Source of the DNA: Bacteroidota bacterium
Lineage (GTDB): Bacteria; Bacteroidota; Bacteroidia; Flavobacteriales; Flavobacteriaceae
Assembly: GCA_024279425.1 (NCBI GenBank)
Contig: JAJRRO010000037.1
Coordinates: forward strand, 62,001-126,000
Direction: 5' to 3'
DNA length: 64,000 bases
A program made the position numbers and the translations under genes. Each line of letters opens with the position of its first letter. Within the stretch, counting starts at the first letter, position 1. The notes under the pieces are model-generated. The model worked only from the letters and a program-made list of their open reading frames with translations, was not told the DNA's origin and did no database searches. Shown piece after piece: positions 1 through 9,724 of the stretch.

Positions 1-695
1 CCATGGCCGCAGGACTGGCTTCGGCCGGGGCCAATGTGGCATTGGTAAATAGGAACTTGGAAGAAGGCAAGGAAGCTGCAAAGAAATTGAATGAAGATTT
101 TGGTATAAAGGCCAATGCATATACTGCAAATGTCACTGATCTGGCACAGATGGAAGATGTCGCAAAAGAAGTGTTTGAGGATTTAGGGCAAATTGATATT
201 CTTATCAATAGTGCGGGGATAAATATCCGGGGAGCGATCGATACATTGACCAAAGAGGATTTTCGCAAGGTAATGGATGTCAATGTAGATGGCACTTGGA
301 ATGCCTCAAGGGCCGTTACGCCCTATATGAAGAAACAAGGTTCGGGTCGTATTATTAACATGGCAAGTACATTGGGTCTAGTAGGTATGGCAAATCGCAC
401 ACCATATGCCACAAGTAAAGGTGCTGTGGTACAAATGACCAGGGCATTAGGATTAGAACTGGCTCCTTTCAATATCAATGTAAACGCCATTTGTCCAGGT
501 CCTTTTTTAACGGAAATGAACATACCTATAGCACATACTGAAGAAGCCAAAAACTTTGTGGTTGGTGCGACCGCCTTGGCACGTTGGGGCGAATTACGGG
601 AAATTCAGGGGGCTGCTATTTTTCTAGCCAGTGATGCCGGTAGTTATATGGTAGGCTCCATGTTGACCGTTGATGGAGGTTGGACAGCCAAATAA
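1..695 (+). CDS. SDR family oxidoreductase, 5' partial
   Basis: The reading frame is open to the left edge, so the gene begins outside the window. The first visible residues (MAAGLASAGANVALVNRN) correspond to the helix and strand after the TGxxxGIG cofactor loop of a classical short-chain dehydrogenase, which is missing only because of the cut. Visible are the NSAG motif, the catalytic Ser in MAST, the YxxxK pair (YATSK) and the C-terminal SDAGSYMVGSMLTVDGGW, typical of the gluconate 5-dehydrogenase/3-oxoacyl-ACP reductase-like SDRs. It probably reduces or oxidises a sugar acid or polyol in the cytoplasm, given the carbohydrate genes that follow. The substrate cannot be read from the sequence. 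Confidence 0.9.
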   Translation, partial: MAAGLASAGANVALVNRNLEEGKEAAKKLNEDFGIKANAYTANVTDLAQMEDVAKEVFEDLGQIDILINSAGINIRGAIDTLTKEDFRKVMDVNVDGTWNASRAVTPYMKKQGSGRIINMASTLGLVGMANRTPYATSKGAVVQMTRALGLELAPFNINVNAICPGPFLTEMNIPIAHTEEAKNFVVGATALARWGELREIQGAAIFLASDAGSYMVGSMLTVDGGWTAK

Positions 696-986
696 AACAA
701 ATAAAAAGTACCATTATAAGAGCATTATTCTTCATTAGCATCAAAAATTACAAAAACGTTTTTTTAAGAGACTAGCCATAAGCAAATGGGAGCTAGATAA
801 GTACATGACCGTACTTAATAAAATACTGGGGTGTTTAGCAATTGATGGCCAAAATTTATTGTCGATAGTTTTTAATAAGTATAGAGAGAATAAATGATAA
901 AAAGCGGTAGATTTGCCCCTGAATTTTTTAAGAAATAGTCGTGCTTAAAAAGTGCATGTGTTGGTAATTCAAACAAACAGTAAAAA

Positions 987-3023
987 ATGGATAAGGAAAT
1001 TAATCTACAATCAGCTGACAATATTAGGGCTTTGGCAGTTGCAATGGTTGAAAAGGCAAAATCTGGTCATCCCGGTGGGCCAATGGGTGGGGCTGATTTT
1101 ATGCACATTCTATATACTGAGTTTTTCAATTATGATCCTACAGATATGCAATGGCCTTTTAGAGATCGCTTTTTTATGGATGCCGGTCACTTATCTACGC
1201 TGATGTATGCGCAGTACTATTTGTTGGGTAATTACGAAAAAGAAGACGTTGCTAATTTCAGGCAGTGGGGTTCGAATACACCAGGCCATCCCGAAGTGAA
1301 TGTTGCCAGAGGGATAGAAAACACCTCTGGACCATTAGGGCAGGGCCATACCATGGGAATAGGAGCAGCTGTGGCGGCAAAATTCTTGCAGGCTCGTTTT
1401 GGCGATTGGATGAATCATAAGATTTATGGGTTTATTTCAGATGGAGGGGTTCAAGAAGAGATTTCACAGGGAGCAGGTCGAATAGCCGGTCATTTGGGAT
1501 TGAACAATTTTATCATGTTCTATGATTCCAACGATGTACAGCTTTCTACAATGACCGATGAGGTGACTACTGAAGATACTGCCTTAAAATATAAAGCTTG
1601 GGGTTGGAATGTAATTACCATAGATGGTCATGACCATGATGAAATTAGAAAGGCTTTGACCGCTGCCAACAATGAGACTGAAAGACCTACGTTGATAATC
1701 GGTAGGACCATAATGGGCAAGGGTTGTGTTGCAGCCGATGGCAGTATGTTCGAAGGATATTGCGAGCTTCATGGGCAACCTATCGGGAATACGGGAGCGG
1801 ATTATGAAAAAACGCTTATTAATTTAGGGGCGGATTCCAAAGAGCCATTCGAGATTTATCCCGAAGTAAGGGAATTTTATCAAGGTGTTTTGGCACAAAA
1901 GCAAGTCAATGCTTCGGCTAAAAAAGCCGAAATCGATACATGGAAAAAGGCCAACGAAGCACTCTCAAATAAGTTGGATAAGTTTCTTTCAGGCAAATTG
2001 CCGGAACTGGATTTCGAATCCATTAACCATAAAGAAGGATTGGCCTCAAGGGTGGCATCATCAAATGTTTTGGCGTATTTGGCCGAAAATGTTGAAAATA
2101 TGATCGTTTCCTCTGCGGACTTATCCAATAGCGACAAAACCGATGGTTTCTTAAAGAAATCCAAGGCATTGAAAAAAGATGATTTTTCAGGAGGATTTTT
2201 GCAGGCTGGTGTTGCTGAATTGACCATGGCCTCCATGGCAAACGGTATTGCCTTACATGGTGGGGTTATTCCTGTTGTGGCTACATTCTTTGTGTTTTCG
2301 GATTATATGAAGCCGGCCATTCGATTAAGTTGTATTCAAGAGCTGCCCGTTAAGTTCGTTTGGACCCATGACGCCTTTAGAGTTGGAGAAGATGGCCCAA
2401 CCCACCAACCGGTCGAACAAGAAGCACAAATTCGTCTTTTGGAGAAATTGAAAAATCATAGTGGTGACCAAAGTTTTGTGGCCTTGCGTCCTGCTGATTC
2501 AGCAGAGACAAGTGTTGCATGGAAAATGGCAATGGAAAACACCAAAACACCAACAGGATTGATTCTTTCACGACAAGGTATAAAAGACCTCCCTGCTGAA
2601 TCAGGCTCAAGGTTTTCAGAGGCCTTGCAAGCAAAGAAGGGAGGGTATCTGGTGAAAGAAGTCAGCAATCCCGATATTGTATTGGTAGCTAATGGTTCAG
2701 AGGTCTCTACCCTATTGGATGCCGCAATCTTATTGGAACAAGAAAAGAATCTGAAAATCAATATAGCTTCCATCCCTTCTGAAGGAGTTTTCAGGCAGCA
2801 ACCTATTAGCTACCAGACAAGCATTATTCCAACTGATAAACCTGTATTTGGCCTTACAGCTGGTTTACCCGTAAATCTTGAATCCTTAGTTGGTCCAAAT
2901 GGTAAAGTATTTGGCCTAAACCACTTTGGGTACTCAGCTCCGGCAAAGGTACTTGATGATAAATTCGGGTTTACAGGAGAGAAGGTGTATAGCGAGGTGT
3001 TGGCGTTTTTGAAAGGCGAGTAA
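987..3023 (+). CDS. tkt: Transketolase
   Basis: A 678-residue single-chain transketolase, the usual length. It transfers two-carbon ketol units between sugar phosphates with ThDP in the cytoplasm. The N-terminal ThDP domain shows H28 in SGHPGG, H101 in TPGHPE, GPLGQG at 115-120 and the ThDP/metal loop near 151-183. In that loop the usual GDG is SDGG (D152 kept) and E158 is retained. The pyrimidine domain carries VGEDGPTHQP near residue 465. The family branch is the divergent one common in Bacteroidota. It lies 291 nt after the SDR and is not obviously in the same operon. With galK/galT nearby it would feed sugar carbon into the pentose phosphate pathway. Confidence 0.95.
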   Translation: MDKEINLQSADNIRALAVAMVEKAKSGHPGGPMGGADFMHILYTEFFNYDPTDMQWPFRDRFFMDAGHLSTLMYAQYYLLGNYEKEDVANFRQWGSNTPGHPEVNVARGIENTSGPLGQGHTMGIGAAVAAKFLQARFGDWMNHKIYGFISDGGVQEEISQGAGRIAGHLGLNNFIMFYDSNDVQLSTMTDEVTTEDTALKYKAWGWNVITIDGHDHDEIRKALTAANNETERPTLIIGRTIMGKGCVAADGSMFEGYCELHGQPIGNTGADYEKTLINLGADSKEPFEIYPEVREFYQGVLAQKQVNASAKKAEIDTWKKANEALSNKLDKFLSGKLPELDFESINHKEGLASRVASSNVLAYLAENVENMIVSSADLSNSDKTDGFLKKSKALKKDDFSGGFLQAGVAELTMASMANGIALHGGVIPVVATFFVFSDYMKPAIRLSCIQELPVKFVWTHDAFRVGEDGPTHQPVEQEAQIRLLEKLKNHSGDQSFVALRPADSAETSVAWKMAMENTKTPTGLILSRQGIKDLPAESGSRFSEALQAKKGGYLVKEVSNPDIVLVANGSEVSTLLDAAILLEQEKNLKINIASIPSEGVFRQQPISYQTSIIPTDKPVFGLTAGLPVNLESLVGPNGKVFGLNHFGYSAPAKVLDDKFGFTGEKVYSEVLAFLKGE

Positions 3024-3045
3024 GCAAGCGATTACATAAATATTC

Positions 3046-3082
3046 AAAACCATTTGTTGTATTTTCAATGGATGGTTTTTTA
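3046..3082 (+). terminator. Rho-independent terminator of transketolase
   Basis: The arms AAAACCAT and ATGGTTTT pair across a short spacer and are followed by a run of T. The element starts 22 nt after the transketolase stop and precedes an independent gene. Confidence 0.6.
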
Positions 3083-3189
3083 TTTGTGATAGTCTGTTAA
3101 AATACATGGAAACATGTCTGAAATTCGCCATTTTATGATTAAATTCACGGACGTCTAAAATTATTTCCTAGCGTTTAAAAAACAATCGT

Positions 3190-4536
3190 ATGAAAAGTGC
3201 AAGTAAAGGCAAGAACAAGATTCTTGCAAATGAGAATTCAAGAAGAACTTTTGTCAAAAACACAGCATTACTTTCTGGGGCCATGGTATTGCCAAGCTTT
3301 CAAATGGATGCAATGGTGAATGTCTTTAATGACAAGAAACTGAAAATAGCCCTAGTGGGTTGCGGAGGTCGTGGTACCGGTGCGGCAGTGCAGGCGTTGA
3401 GAGCTGATGATAATGTTGAATTGGTGGCAATGGCCGATGCTTTTGAGGATAGGTTGAAGGGAAGTCTTATGAACATTTCCAAGGAAATGGGAGAGACAAA
3501 GAAAGTAAATGTAAAAGAAAAAAATCAATTCGTAGGTTTTGATGCTGCGCAAAAAGCCATTGATTTGGCGGATGTTGTTATTTTGGCAACTCCTCCAGGA
3601 TTTAGACCCCAGCATTTTGAATATGCAGTAAACAATGGCAAGCATGTTTTTATGGAAAAACCGGTCGCTACAGATATGCCTGGAGTTCGCAAGGTTTTGG
3701 CGGCAGCGAAGAAGGCCAAAGAAAATAAACTTAATGTTGTTGTAGGTCTTCAAAGGCATTACCAAACCAGTTATTTGGCGGCTTTGGATCAGCTAAAACA
3801 GGATAAGATTGGTAAAATTGTTTCCGGACAGGTATATTGGAATAGTTCAGGAGTTTGGGTTCGTGAAAGAAAACCGGGACAAACTGAATTGGAATACCAA
3901 ATGCGAAACTGGTATTACTTTAATTGGCTATGTGGTGATCATATTTTGGAACAGCATATTCATAATATAGATGTAGCCAACTGGTTTGTAGGAGAATATC
4001 CCATATCAGCTCAAGGAATGGGAGGCAGACAAGTTAGAAAAGGTAAAGACCATGGCGAAATATTTGATCACCATTTTGTGGAATATACCTATCCTAGTGG
4101 AGCGGTAATTGCTAGTCAGTGTAGACATCAGCCAGATACCATGAGAAGGGTTTCTGAATTCTTCCAAGGAACAAAAGGTACGGTTTCAACAGCTGGAGAT
4201 AAGGTAGAAATGAAAGATTGGCAAGGCAATTCAATTTTTGACCATAGAGGTAAAGATGACCCAAATCCATATCAAGTGGAGCATGATCGCCTATTTGCTT
4301 CTATTCGAAGTGGAGGGGTAATCAGCAATGGTGAAAATGGTGCTAAAAGCACAATGAGCGCTATTATCGGTAGAATGGCCACCTATTCAGGACAGATAAT
4401 TACCTGGGATGATGCCATGAAATCTGATTTGAAATTAGTGCCAGACGGATTAACATGGGATTCACCAGCACCTGTACAGCCAAACGCTGATGGATGGTAC
4501 AATATCCCTACGCCTGGAAAATCCAAAGTGATGTAA
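3190..4536 (+). CDS. Tat-exported Gfo/Idh/MocA family oxidoreductase
   Basis: 448 aa. A twin-arginine signal (SRRTFVKN at about residue 17, then a hydrophobic stretch) predicts periplasmic export with bound NAD(P). The Rossmann motif GCGGRGTGAA begins near residue 57, and the conserved EKPVA that carries the family's catalytic Lys is near residue 157. The long C-terminal domain contains many His and Trp residues (for example GDHILEQHIHNID), as in the flavobacterial members that oxidise glycosides or sugar acids. It is followed after 41 nt by a sulfatase on the same strand, which suggests a shared transcript and a role in modified-sugar degradation. The exact substrate is unknown. Confidence 0.85.
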   Translation: MKSASKGKNKILANENSRRTFVKNTALLSGAMVLPSFQMDAMVNVFNDKKLKIALVGCGGRGTGAAVQALRADDNVELVAMADAFEDRLKGSLMNISKEMGETKKVNVKEKNQFVGFDAAQKAIDLADVVILATPPGFRPQHFEYAVNNGKHVFMEKPVATDMPGVRKVLAAAKKAKENKLNVVVGLQRHYQTSYLAALDQLKQDKIGKIVSGQVYWNSSGVWVRERKPGQTELEYQMRNWYYFNWLCGDHILEQHIHNIDVANWFVGEYPISAQGMGGRQVRKGKDHGEIFDHHFVEYTYPSGAVIASQCRHQPDTMRRVSEFFQGTKGTVSTAGDKVEMKDWQGNSIFDHRGKDDPNPYQVEHDRLFASIRSGGVISNGENGAKSTMSAIIGRMATYSGQIITWDDAMKSDLKLVPDGLTWDSPAPVQPNADGWYNIPTPGKSKVM

Positions 4537-4577
4537 TAAGCTCAAGAAAGCGTAGATTTATTTTGATAAATAATAAC

Positions 4578-6152
4578 ATGACTTTAATAAAGCAAGCTTG
4601 GTCCCTACTTTTAGTAGGGGCTTTTGTTTTTTCCTGCAAGGACAAAGCACCAGAAAAAACGCAAATAGCAAAATTGGCAAAGCCCAACATTATTTACATT
4701 TTGGCAGATGACTTAGGTTACGCCGAGGTTGGGGCGTACGGCCAAGAAAAAATAGAGACTCCGAATATCGATGCTTTGGCAGCAAACGGGATGTTGTTCA
4801 CGCAACACTACTCAAGTGCTCCCGTATGTGCTCCGGCCCGTTATATGTTAATGACCGGAAAACATGCTGGTCATGCCTATATAAGAAGCAATTCTGAATG
4901 GAAGGAACGAGGAGATGTTTGGAATTATAAAGCTATGGCCAAAGATTCCACCTTGGAAGGTCAGGGACCTATGCCCGATGGTACGATTACGATGGCCAAA
5001 AGACTCCAAGATGTTGGTTATACTACCGGTATAGTGGGAAAATGGGGTCTAGGTGCGCCTCATACAAAATCAGTTCCCAATGACATGGGCTTTGATTTTT
5101 TCTTTGGGTATAATTGTCAGCGACAGGCCCACACCTATTATCCCTTATTTTTGTATAAAAACAGGAATAGAGTGCATTTGGCCAACGATACTGTGGCGCC
5201 GAATACAAAATTGCCTAAAGGGGCCGATCCTACAGATCCAAAAAGTTATGCCGCCTACACGCTCAAGGACTATTCTCCGGATTTAATGTTCAAGGAACTT
5301 ACAGGTTTTGTAGATAATAACAAAGAGGCCCCCTTCTTTTTATATTGGGCAACCCCAATACCGCATGTGGCATTACAGGCACCAAACAAATGGTTGGATT
5401 ATTATAAAAATAAATTTGGGGAAGAAGAACCATATTTAGGAAAAATGAGTTACTTCCCTCATCAAAACCCTAGGGCGGCATATGCGGCCATGGTTTCTTA
5501 TCTGGATGAAAACATAGGTAAATTGGTCAAGCAACTCAAAGATGAGGGAATTTATGACAATACCTTACTTATTTTCACTTCCGACAATGGTCCATCTTAT
5601 GCAGGTGGTGCGGATCCTGAGTTTTTTGAAAGTGCAAAACCCTTTGAAGGTGAATACGGTCGTGGCAAGGGTTATTTATATGAAGGTGGAATTCGTGTTC
5701 CAATGATTGCTTCCTGGCCTGGGAAGATAAAGCCAGGGAGTAAAAGCGACCATATTTCAGCACATTATGATATGCAGGCCACCTTGGCCGATATAGCGGG
5801 TTTTAAAGTACCTGGAAAATCAGATGGTATAAGTATGGTGCCAACGCTATTGTCCAACGAAGGCCAGGTAGAACATGAATTCATGTATTGGGAATTTCCC
5901 AGTTATGGAGGTCAGGTTGCTATGCGAATGGGGGATTGGAAGGTAGTTCGCCAAAACCTGAAGGACAAAAAAAAGGAGGCCACTCTTGAGCTGTACAATT
6001 TAAAGGAGGACCCAACTGAAACTACCAATGTAGCGGAAGGTCATCCAGAAATCCTGCAAAAGGCAGCCGAAATCTTTAGGAGGGAACGAATATCTCCAAA
6101 AATGGAAATATTCAAAATCCCGGCAATTTCCAATGGGTTGTTACCTGATTGA
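4578..6152 (+). CDS. Type I (S1) sulfatase, lipoprotein
   Basis: 524 aa with the start at ATG 4578. The frame is open further upstream, but that would overlap the preceding gene and put 28 residues before a clean lipoprotein signal (VFSC, lipid Cys20). The formylglycine motif CxPxR is present as C84-A-P-A-R followed by YMLMTG. Metal ligands are D44/D45 in ILADDLGY and the TSDNGP motif near residue 350. The enzyme hydrolyses sulfate esters after Cys84 is converted to formylglycine. The presence of a real FGE 1.3 kb downstream and the galactose genes supports a sulfated-galactan substrate, but this is inference. It should act in the periplasm or at the outer membrane. Confidence 0.93.
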   Translation: MTLIKQAWSLLLVGAFVFSCKDKAPEKTQIAKLAKPNIIYILADDLGYAEVGAYGQEKIETPNIDALAANGMLFTQHYSSAPVCAPARYMLMTGKHAGHAYIRSNSEWKERGDVWNYKAMAKDSTLEGQGPMPDGTITMAKRLQDVGYTTGIVGKWGLGAPHTKSVPNDMGFDFFFGYNCQRQAHTYYPLFLYKNRNRVHLANDTVAPNTKLPKGADPTDPKSYAAYTLKDYSPDLMFKELTGFVDNNKEAPFFLYWATPIPHVALQAPNKWLDYYKNKFGEEEPYLGKMSYFPHQNPRAAYAAMVSYLDENIGKLVKQLKDEGIYDNTLLIFTSDNGPSYAGGADPEFFESAKPFEGEYGRGKGYLYEGGIRVPMIASWPGKIKPGSKSDHISAHYDMQATLADIAGFKVPGKSDGISMVPTLLSNEGQVEHEFMYWEFPSYGGQVAMRMGDWKVVRQNLKDKKKEATLELYNLKEDPTETTNVAEGHPEILQKAAEIFRRERISPKMEIFKIPAISNGLLPD

Positions 6153-6170
6153 TACTAAAATGGTGGTCAA

Positions 6171-7361
6171 CTATTGCACCGAAAAGTTATAAATAGTTGT
6201 CGATTTATATTCTTGCCCTGGCTCCAATACAGTACTGGGAAAATTGTCCTTATTTGGTGAGTCGGGAAAATGTTGGGTTTCCAAACAAATGGATCCCCTA
6301 TAAGCATATGTTTTATTGTTTTTTCCGATTAATTTTCCGTCAAAAAAGTTACCCCCGTAGATTTGCAATCCAGGTTCGCTAGTGAGAACTTCCAGTACCC
6401 TTCCGCTTTTTGGTTCAGTGACTTTGGCAGCAATTAAAAGGCCTTCTTCATTTTTTACATTTTGATCAAGCACGAAGTTGTGGTCAAATCCGTTGCCTAA
6501 AGTTAACTGCTCGTGTTCTCCATCTAAACCGGATTGAATGGTCTTTGCCGTATTAAAATCAAAAGGTGTGTTTAAAACAGGCATGAGTTCACCCGTAGGT
6601 ATTAACCCTTTATCCACTGCGGTTATACTGGGTGCATTTATTTGCAGAATGTGATCATTTACATTCCCTTCACCCGCACCTTTCAAATTGAAATAGGAAT
6701 GATTTGTCAGGTTAACATGGGTTTTTTTATCAGTAGTTGCAAAGTATTCAATCCTTAATTCATTTTCTTCGGTAAGAGTATAGGTTACAACGACATCTAA
6801 ATTACCAGGATATCCCTCCTCCATATCAGGGGAAGTCCTTTTGAAACGTATGAAGTTTTGAGACACCGAATCTACTTCCCAGACTACGGATTCAAACCCT
6901 TTGATGCCACCGTGCAGATGATTACCGTTGTTATTTTTTGCCAAATTATAGGTCTTTCCATCTAAATCGAACGCCCCATTTGCAATTCTATTCCCATAGC
7001 GGCCTATTACAGATCCAAAATATCCCCCGTGGCCTACTTTATAACCTTCAAGCGTGGGATAGCCCAAAACAATATCTTCTGTCTTGCCATTTCTATCAGG
7101 AACCATAAGTGAAACTAGGCGTTGACCAAAATTTGTGAAAGCTGCTTCGATGCCATTTTTATTTTGCAGTACATATAATGCTACGGGTTGGCCATCAACA
7201 GAATCTTCAAAATCACTGTAAGTTATGCCAGATTGAAGAGTTTCTTTTTTCATTGTTGTTTCAGCTTTATCGTTTAGACTTGTTTTATTGGTTTCTTTAC
7301 AGCTTGTCAAGACAACAAATAGAGAAAGAACTGCCGGAAAAACAAAATCTTGAATTTTCAT
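6171..7361 (-). CDS. galM: Aldose 1-epimerase (mutarotase), lipoprotein
   Basis: 396 aa, longer than cytosolic GalM because of an N-terminal lipoprotein signal (VVLTSC, Cys21) and linker. It interconverts alpha and beta anomers of galactose or glucose. Family motifs are the GRYGNRIA loop, NHLHGG, the catalytic-His region LTNHSYFNL, and ICLETQHFPDSPN with the catalytic Glu near the C-terminus. It is transcribed towards the sulfatase (convergent, 18 nt apart) and divergently from the FGE-galK-galT operon across 58 nt. The lipid anchor implies anomer conversion outside the cytoplasm, before uptake. Confidence 0.93.
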   Translation of the reverse strand: MKIQDFVFPAVLSLFVVLTSCKETNKTSLNDKAETTMKKETLQSGITYSDFEDSVDGQPVALYVLQNKNGIEAAFTNFGQRLVSLMVPDRNGKTEDIVLGYPTLEGYKVGHGGYFGSVIGRYGNRIANGAFDLDGKTYNLAKNNNGNHLHGGIKGFESVVWEVDSVSQNFIRFKRTSPDMEEGYPGNLDVVVTYTLTEENELRIEYFATTDKKTHVNLTNHSYFNLKGAGEGNVNDHILQINAPSITAVDKGLIPTGELMPVLNTPFDFNTAKTIQSGLDGEHEQLTLGNGFDHNFVLDQNVKNEEGLLIAAKVTEPKSGRVLEVLTSEPGLQIYGGNFFDGKLIGKNNKTYAYRGSICLETQHFPDSPNKDNFPSTVLEPGQEYKSTTIYNFSVQ

Positions 7362-7419
7362 ATATTTTTTGTTGAGTGTATCAAGATATAAATATCTTTA
7401 CAAACTTGGTCAAATAATA

Positions 7420-8583
7420 ATGAAATCAACAGCTCGATTATCTATTTTCTTCCTTTGTCTTTCCCCCTCAATGACCACCTTTGTCAGTTGTGGTGAAAAG
7501 AAAAGCACAAAACATGAATCCCGACAAACTACTGAGATAATTAAAATCGAAGAGGAAATTAAGATTCCCGAACTGATTTTAGATATGCCGAATGATGTGG
7601 CCGTTCCCTCAGGTATGGTTTGGATCCCAGGTGGGGAATTTTCCCAAGGTGCCGTCCCTCAAGATGAAATGGCCATGGCCCATGAGAAACCTGCCCATAG
7701 GGTTGCGGTTAATGGGTTTTTTATGGATATAACCGAAGTAACCAACGCAGAGTTTGAAAAATTCGTTAAGGAAACCGGATATATGACGATCGCCGAGCGA
7801 AAAATTGATTGGGAGGAAATGAAAAAGCAACTCCCGGAAGGTACTCCCAAACCACACGACTCAATTATGCAACCAGGTTCCCTGACTTTCAAGAAGACAA
7901 AAAGTCCAGTACCTAATCTCTATGATTTTTCCCAATGGTGGAGGTGGACGATAGGGGCCAATTGGAAGCAGCCCAACGGTCCGGGGAGCACTGTTAAAGG
8001 TAAAGGCGATTATCCCGTAGTGCATATCGCCTATGACGATGCCTTGGCGTATTGTGAATGGGCTGGTAGACGGTTACCGACCGAATCGGAATGGGAAAGG
8101 GCCGCTCGGGGTACCAAAGAGAGTACAATATATTTTTGGGGGGATGACATAACTTCTTTATCCCAAATGGCTAATACTTGGGAAGGAGAGTTTCCCGTGA
8201 GTAATACGCAAGTAGATGGTAACGAGCGCCGTGCGCCAGTAAAATCATATACGCCCAATGACTTTGGACTATATGATATTTCTGGCAATGTCTGGGAATG
8301 GACAAGTGATTGGTACAGTACAAATTATTACAAGGAAGTTTCTTCTGACAATGAGATTCTTTACAACCCTTCTGGTGCGGAAAGGCCTTATAACCAAAGA
8401 GACCCCTATGCTAGGGAAAAGATAATGAAAGGGGGCTCATTTTTGTGCAACGCGTCTTATTGTGCAAGTTATCGTGTTTCGTCAAGAATGGCTTCCAGTT
8501 TGGATTCTTCCCACGAGCATTTAGGCCTGAGAACAATCGCTACTGTAGACATGGTGAGAAATACAAACAAAAAAACAGATTGA
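7420..8583 (+). CDS. Formylglycine-generating enzyme (sulfatase-maturating), lipoprotein
   Basis: 387 aa with the start at ATG 7420; the longer frame from 7369 lacks a signal peptide and overlaps the divergent promoter. A lipobox FVSC gives lipid Cys24. The SUMF1 fold runs from GMVWIPGG to the C-terminus, with GRRLPTESEWERAARG and GNVWEWTSDWY. Unlike the many catalytically dead SUMF1-domain proteins of this phylum, it keeps WRWTIGANW and GPGS and both active-site cysteines in C343-N-A-S-Y-C348, the spacing of human FGE Cys336/Cys341. It should oxidise the Cys of the sulfatase CAPAR motif with O2 and copper. Four nucleotides separate it from galK, so it is co-transcribed with Leloir genes. Confidence 0.9.
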   Translation: MKSTARLSIFFLCLSPSMTTFVSCGEKKSTKHESRQTTEIIKIEEEIKIPELILDMPNDVAVPSGMVWIPGGEFSQGAVPQDEMAMAHEKPAHRVAVNGFFMDITEVTNAEFEKFVKETGYMTIAERKIDWEEMKKQLPEGTPKPHDSIMQPGSLTFKKTKSPVPNLYDFSQWWRWTIGANWKQPNGPGSTVKGKGDYPVVHIAYDDALAYCEWAGRRLPTESEWERAARGTKESTIYFWGDDITSLSQMANTWEGEFPVSNTQVDGNERRAPVKSYTPNDFGLYDISGNVWEWTSDWYSTNYYKEVSSDNEILYNPSGAERPYNQRDPYAREKIMKGGSFLCNASYCASYRVSSRMASSLDSSHEHLGLRTIATVDMVRNTNKKTD

Positions 8584-8587
8584 TTAA

Positions 8588-9724
8588 ATGCGTTTTCTAG
8601 AAGATTTCAAATCAGAACTTACCATAGAATCGCCTGGAAGAATCAATCTTATTGGGGAACATATCGATTACAATATGGGGTTCGTGCTTCCGACCGCTAT
8701 TGAAAAGAAAATCATTTTTAAGTTTCAAAAAAATGACTCAAACGGTTTATGTCATGTGTATAGCATGGGGTACAATGTTGGTTTTGAAATTGATTTGGAC
8801 AATTTGGAACGAAGCGAAAGGGAATGGGAAAATTACATTTTGGGGGTGCTGAACGAAATTTCCAAAAGAACGGATAAACTTCGAGGATTTGATTGTACCA
8901 TTGAAAGTCATGTACCTATTGGTTCCGGAGTCAGTTCTTCTGCTGCCTTGGAATGTGGACTTGCATACGGTCTAAATGAACTCTTTGATTTGGGATTGAC
9001 CAAAAGGGATATTGTTGACCTGGCCCAGATGGCCGAACATACCTATGCGGGTACCAAATGTGGTATTATGGATCAATTCTCATCTGTAATGAGCAAGGAA
9101 GGACATGTTATCCTTTTGGATTGCCAGACCGTGGAACATTCCTATATTCCTATACAAATACAACCTTATAAGATTGTATTGCTCAATACTAATGTTTCCC
9201 ATAATTTGGCATCTGGTGAGTACAATGTACGACGGGCACAATGTGAAGAAGGGGTATCTATACTACAAAAAGAGTTTCCTGAAGTGCAATCCCTACGGCA
9301 GGCTACTTTGGCCATGTTGGAGCATTGCAAGGACCGCATGGACCCAAAAGTTTTTGACAGGTGTATCTATGTCGTCCAAGAGAATGAGAGGGTAAAAGAT
9401 GCTGTAGAAGCTTTAAGACAAAACGATTTAAAGCGTTTGGGAGCACTGTTGTACGAAACGCATGATGGTTTGAGTACATTGTACGAAGTGAGTTGTGCCG
9501 AGCTCGATTTTCTGGTCGAATTCTCCAAATCAAACCCTCAAGTACTGGGTGCCCGAATGATGGGAGGTGGTTTTGGCGGTTGCACTATTAATATCGTCCA
9601 TGAAGATGCCATCACTGGTTATATTGAAAAAGCCACAACAGCTTATAAAGCACAATTTGATATCGAATTAACGGCTTTTGAAGCAAGTCCAAGTGAAGGG
9701 ACTTCTATAAAATTCAAGAAATGA
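8588..9724 (+). CDS. galK: Galactokinase
   Basis: 378 aa, the standard GHMP-kinase length. It phosphorylates alpha-D-galactose to galactose 1-phosphate with ATP. The galactokinase signature GRINLIGEHIDY is at residues 17-28, the ATP loop GSGVSSSAA at 112-120, the catalytic Asp in MDQ is D162, and the third motif GGGFGGC is near the C-terminus. The gene starts 4 nt after the FGE stop, and its own stop overlaps the galT start by 4 nt (ATGA), so the three genes are translationally linked. Confidence 0.97.
   Translation: MRFLEDFKSELTIESPGRINLIGEHIDYNMGFVLPTAIEKKIIFKFQKNDSNGLCHVYSMGYNVGFEIDLDNLERSEREWENYILGVLNEISKRTDKLRGFDCTIESHVPIGSGVSSSAALECGLAYGLNELFDLGLTKRDIVDLAQMAEHTYAGTKCGIMDQFSSVMSKEGHVILLDCQTVEHSYIPIQIQPYKIVLLNTNVSHNLASGEYNVRRAQCEEGVSILQKEFPEVQSLRQATLAMLEHCKDRMDPKVFDRCIYVVQENERVKDAVEALRQNDLKRLGALLYETHDGLSTLYEVSCAELDFLVEFSKSNPQVLGARMMGGGFGGCTINIVHEDAITGYIEKATTAYKAQFDIELTAFEASPSEGTSIKFKK

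Noticed and set aside
1880-2236. Long minus-strand frames inside transketolase
   Set aside because: Typical antisense shadow of a conserved coding gene.
7420-8583. Gliding-motility GldJ/GldK-like SUMF1 protein
   Set aside because: Those lack the active-site cysteine pair and substrate-binding WRW segment; this protein has them and sits beside a sulfatase.
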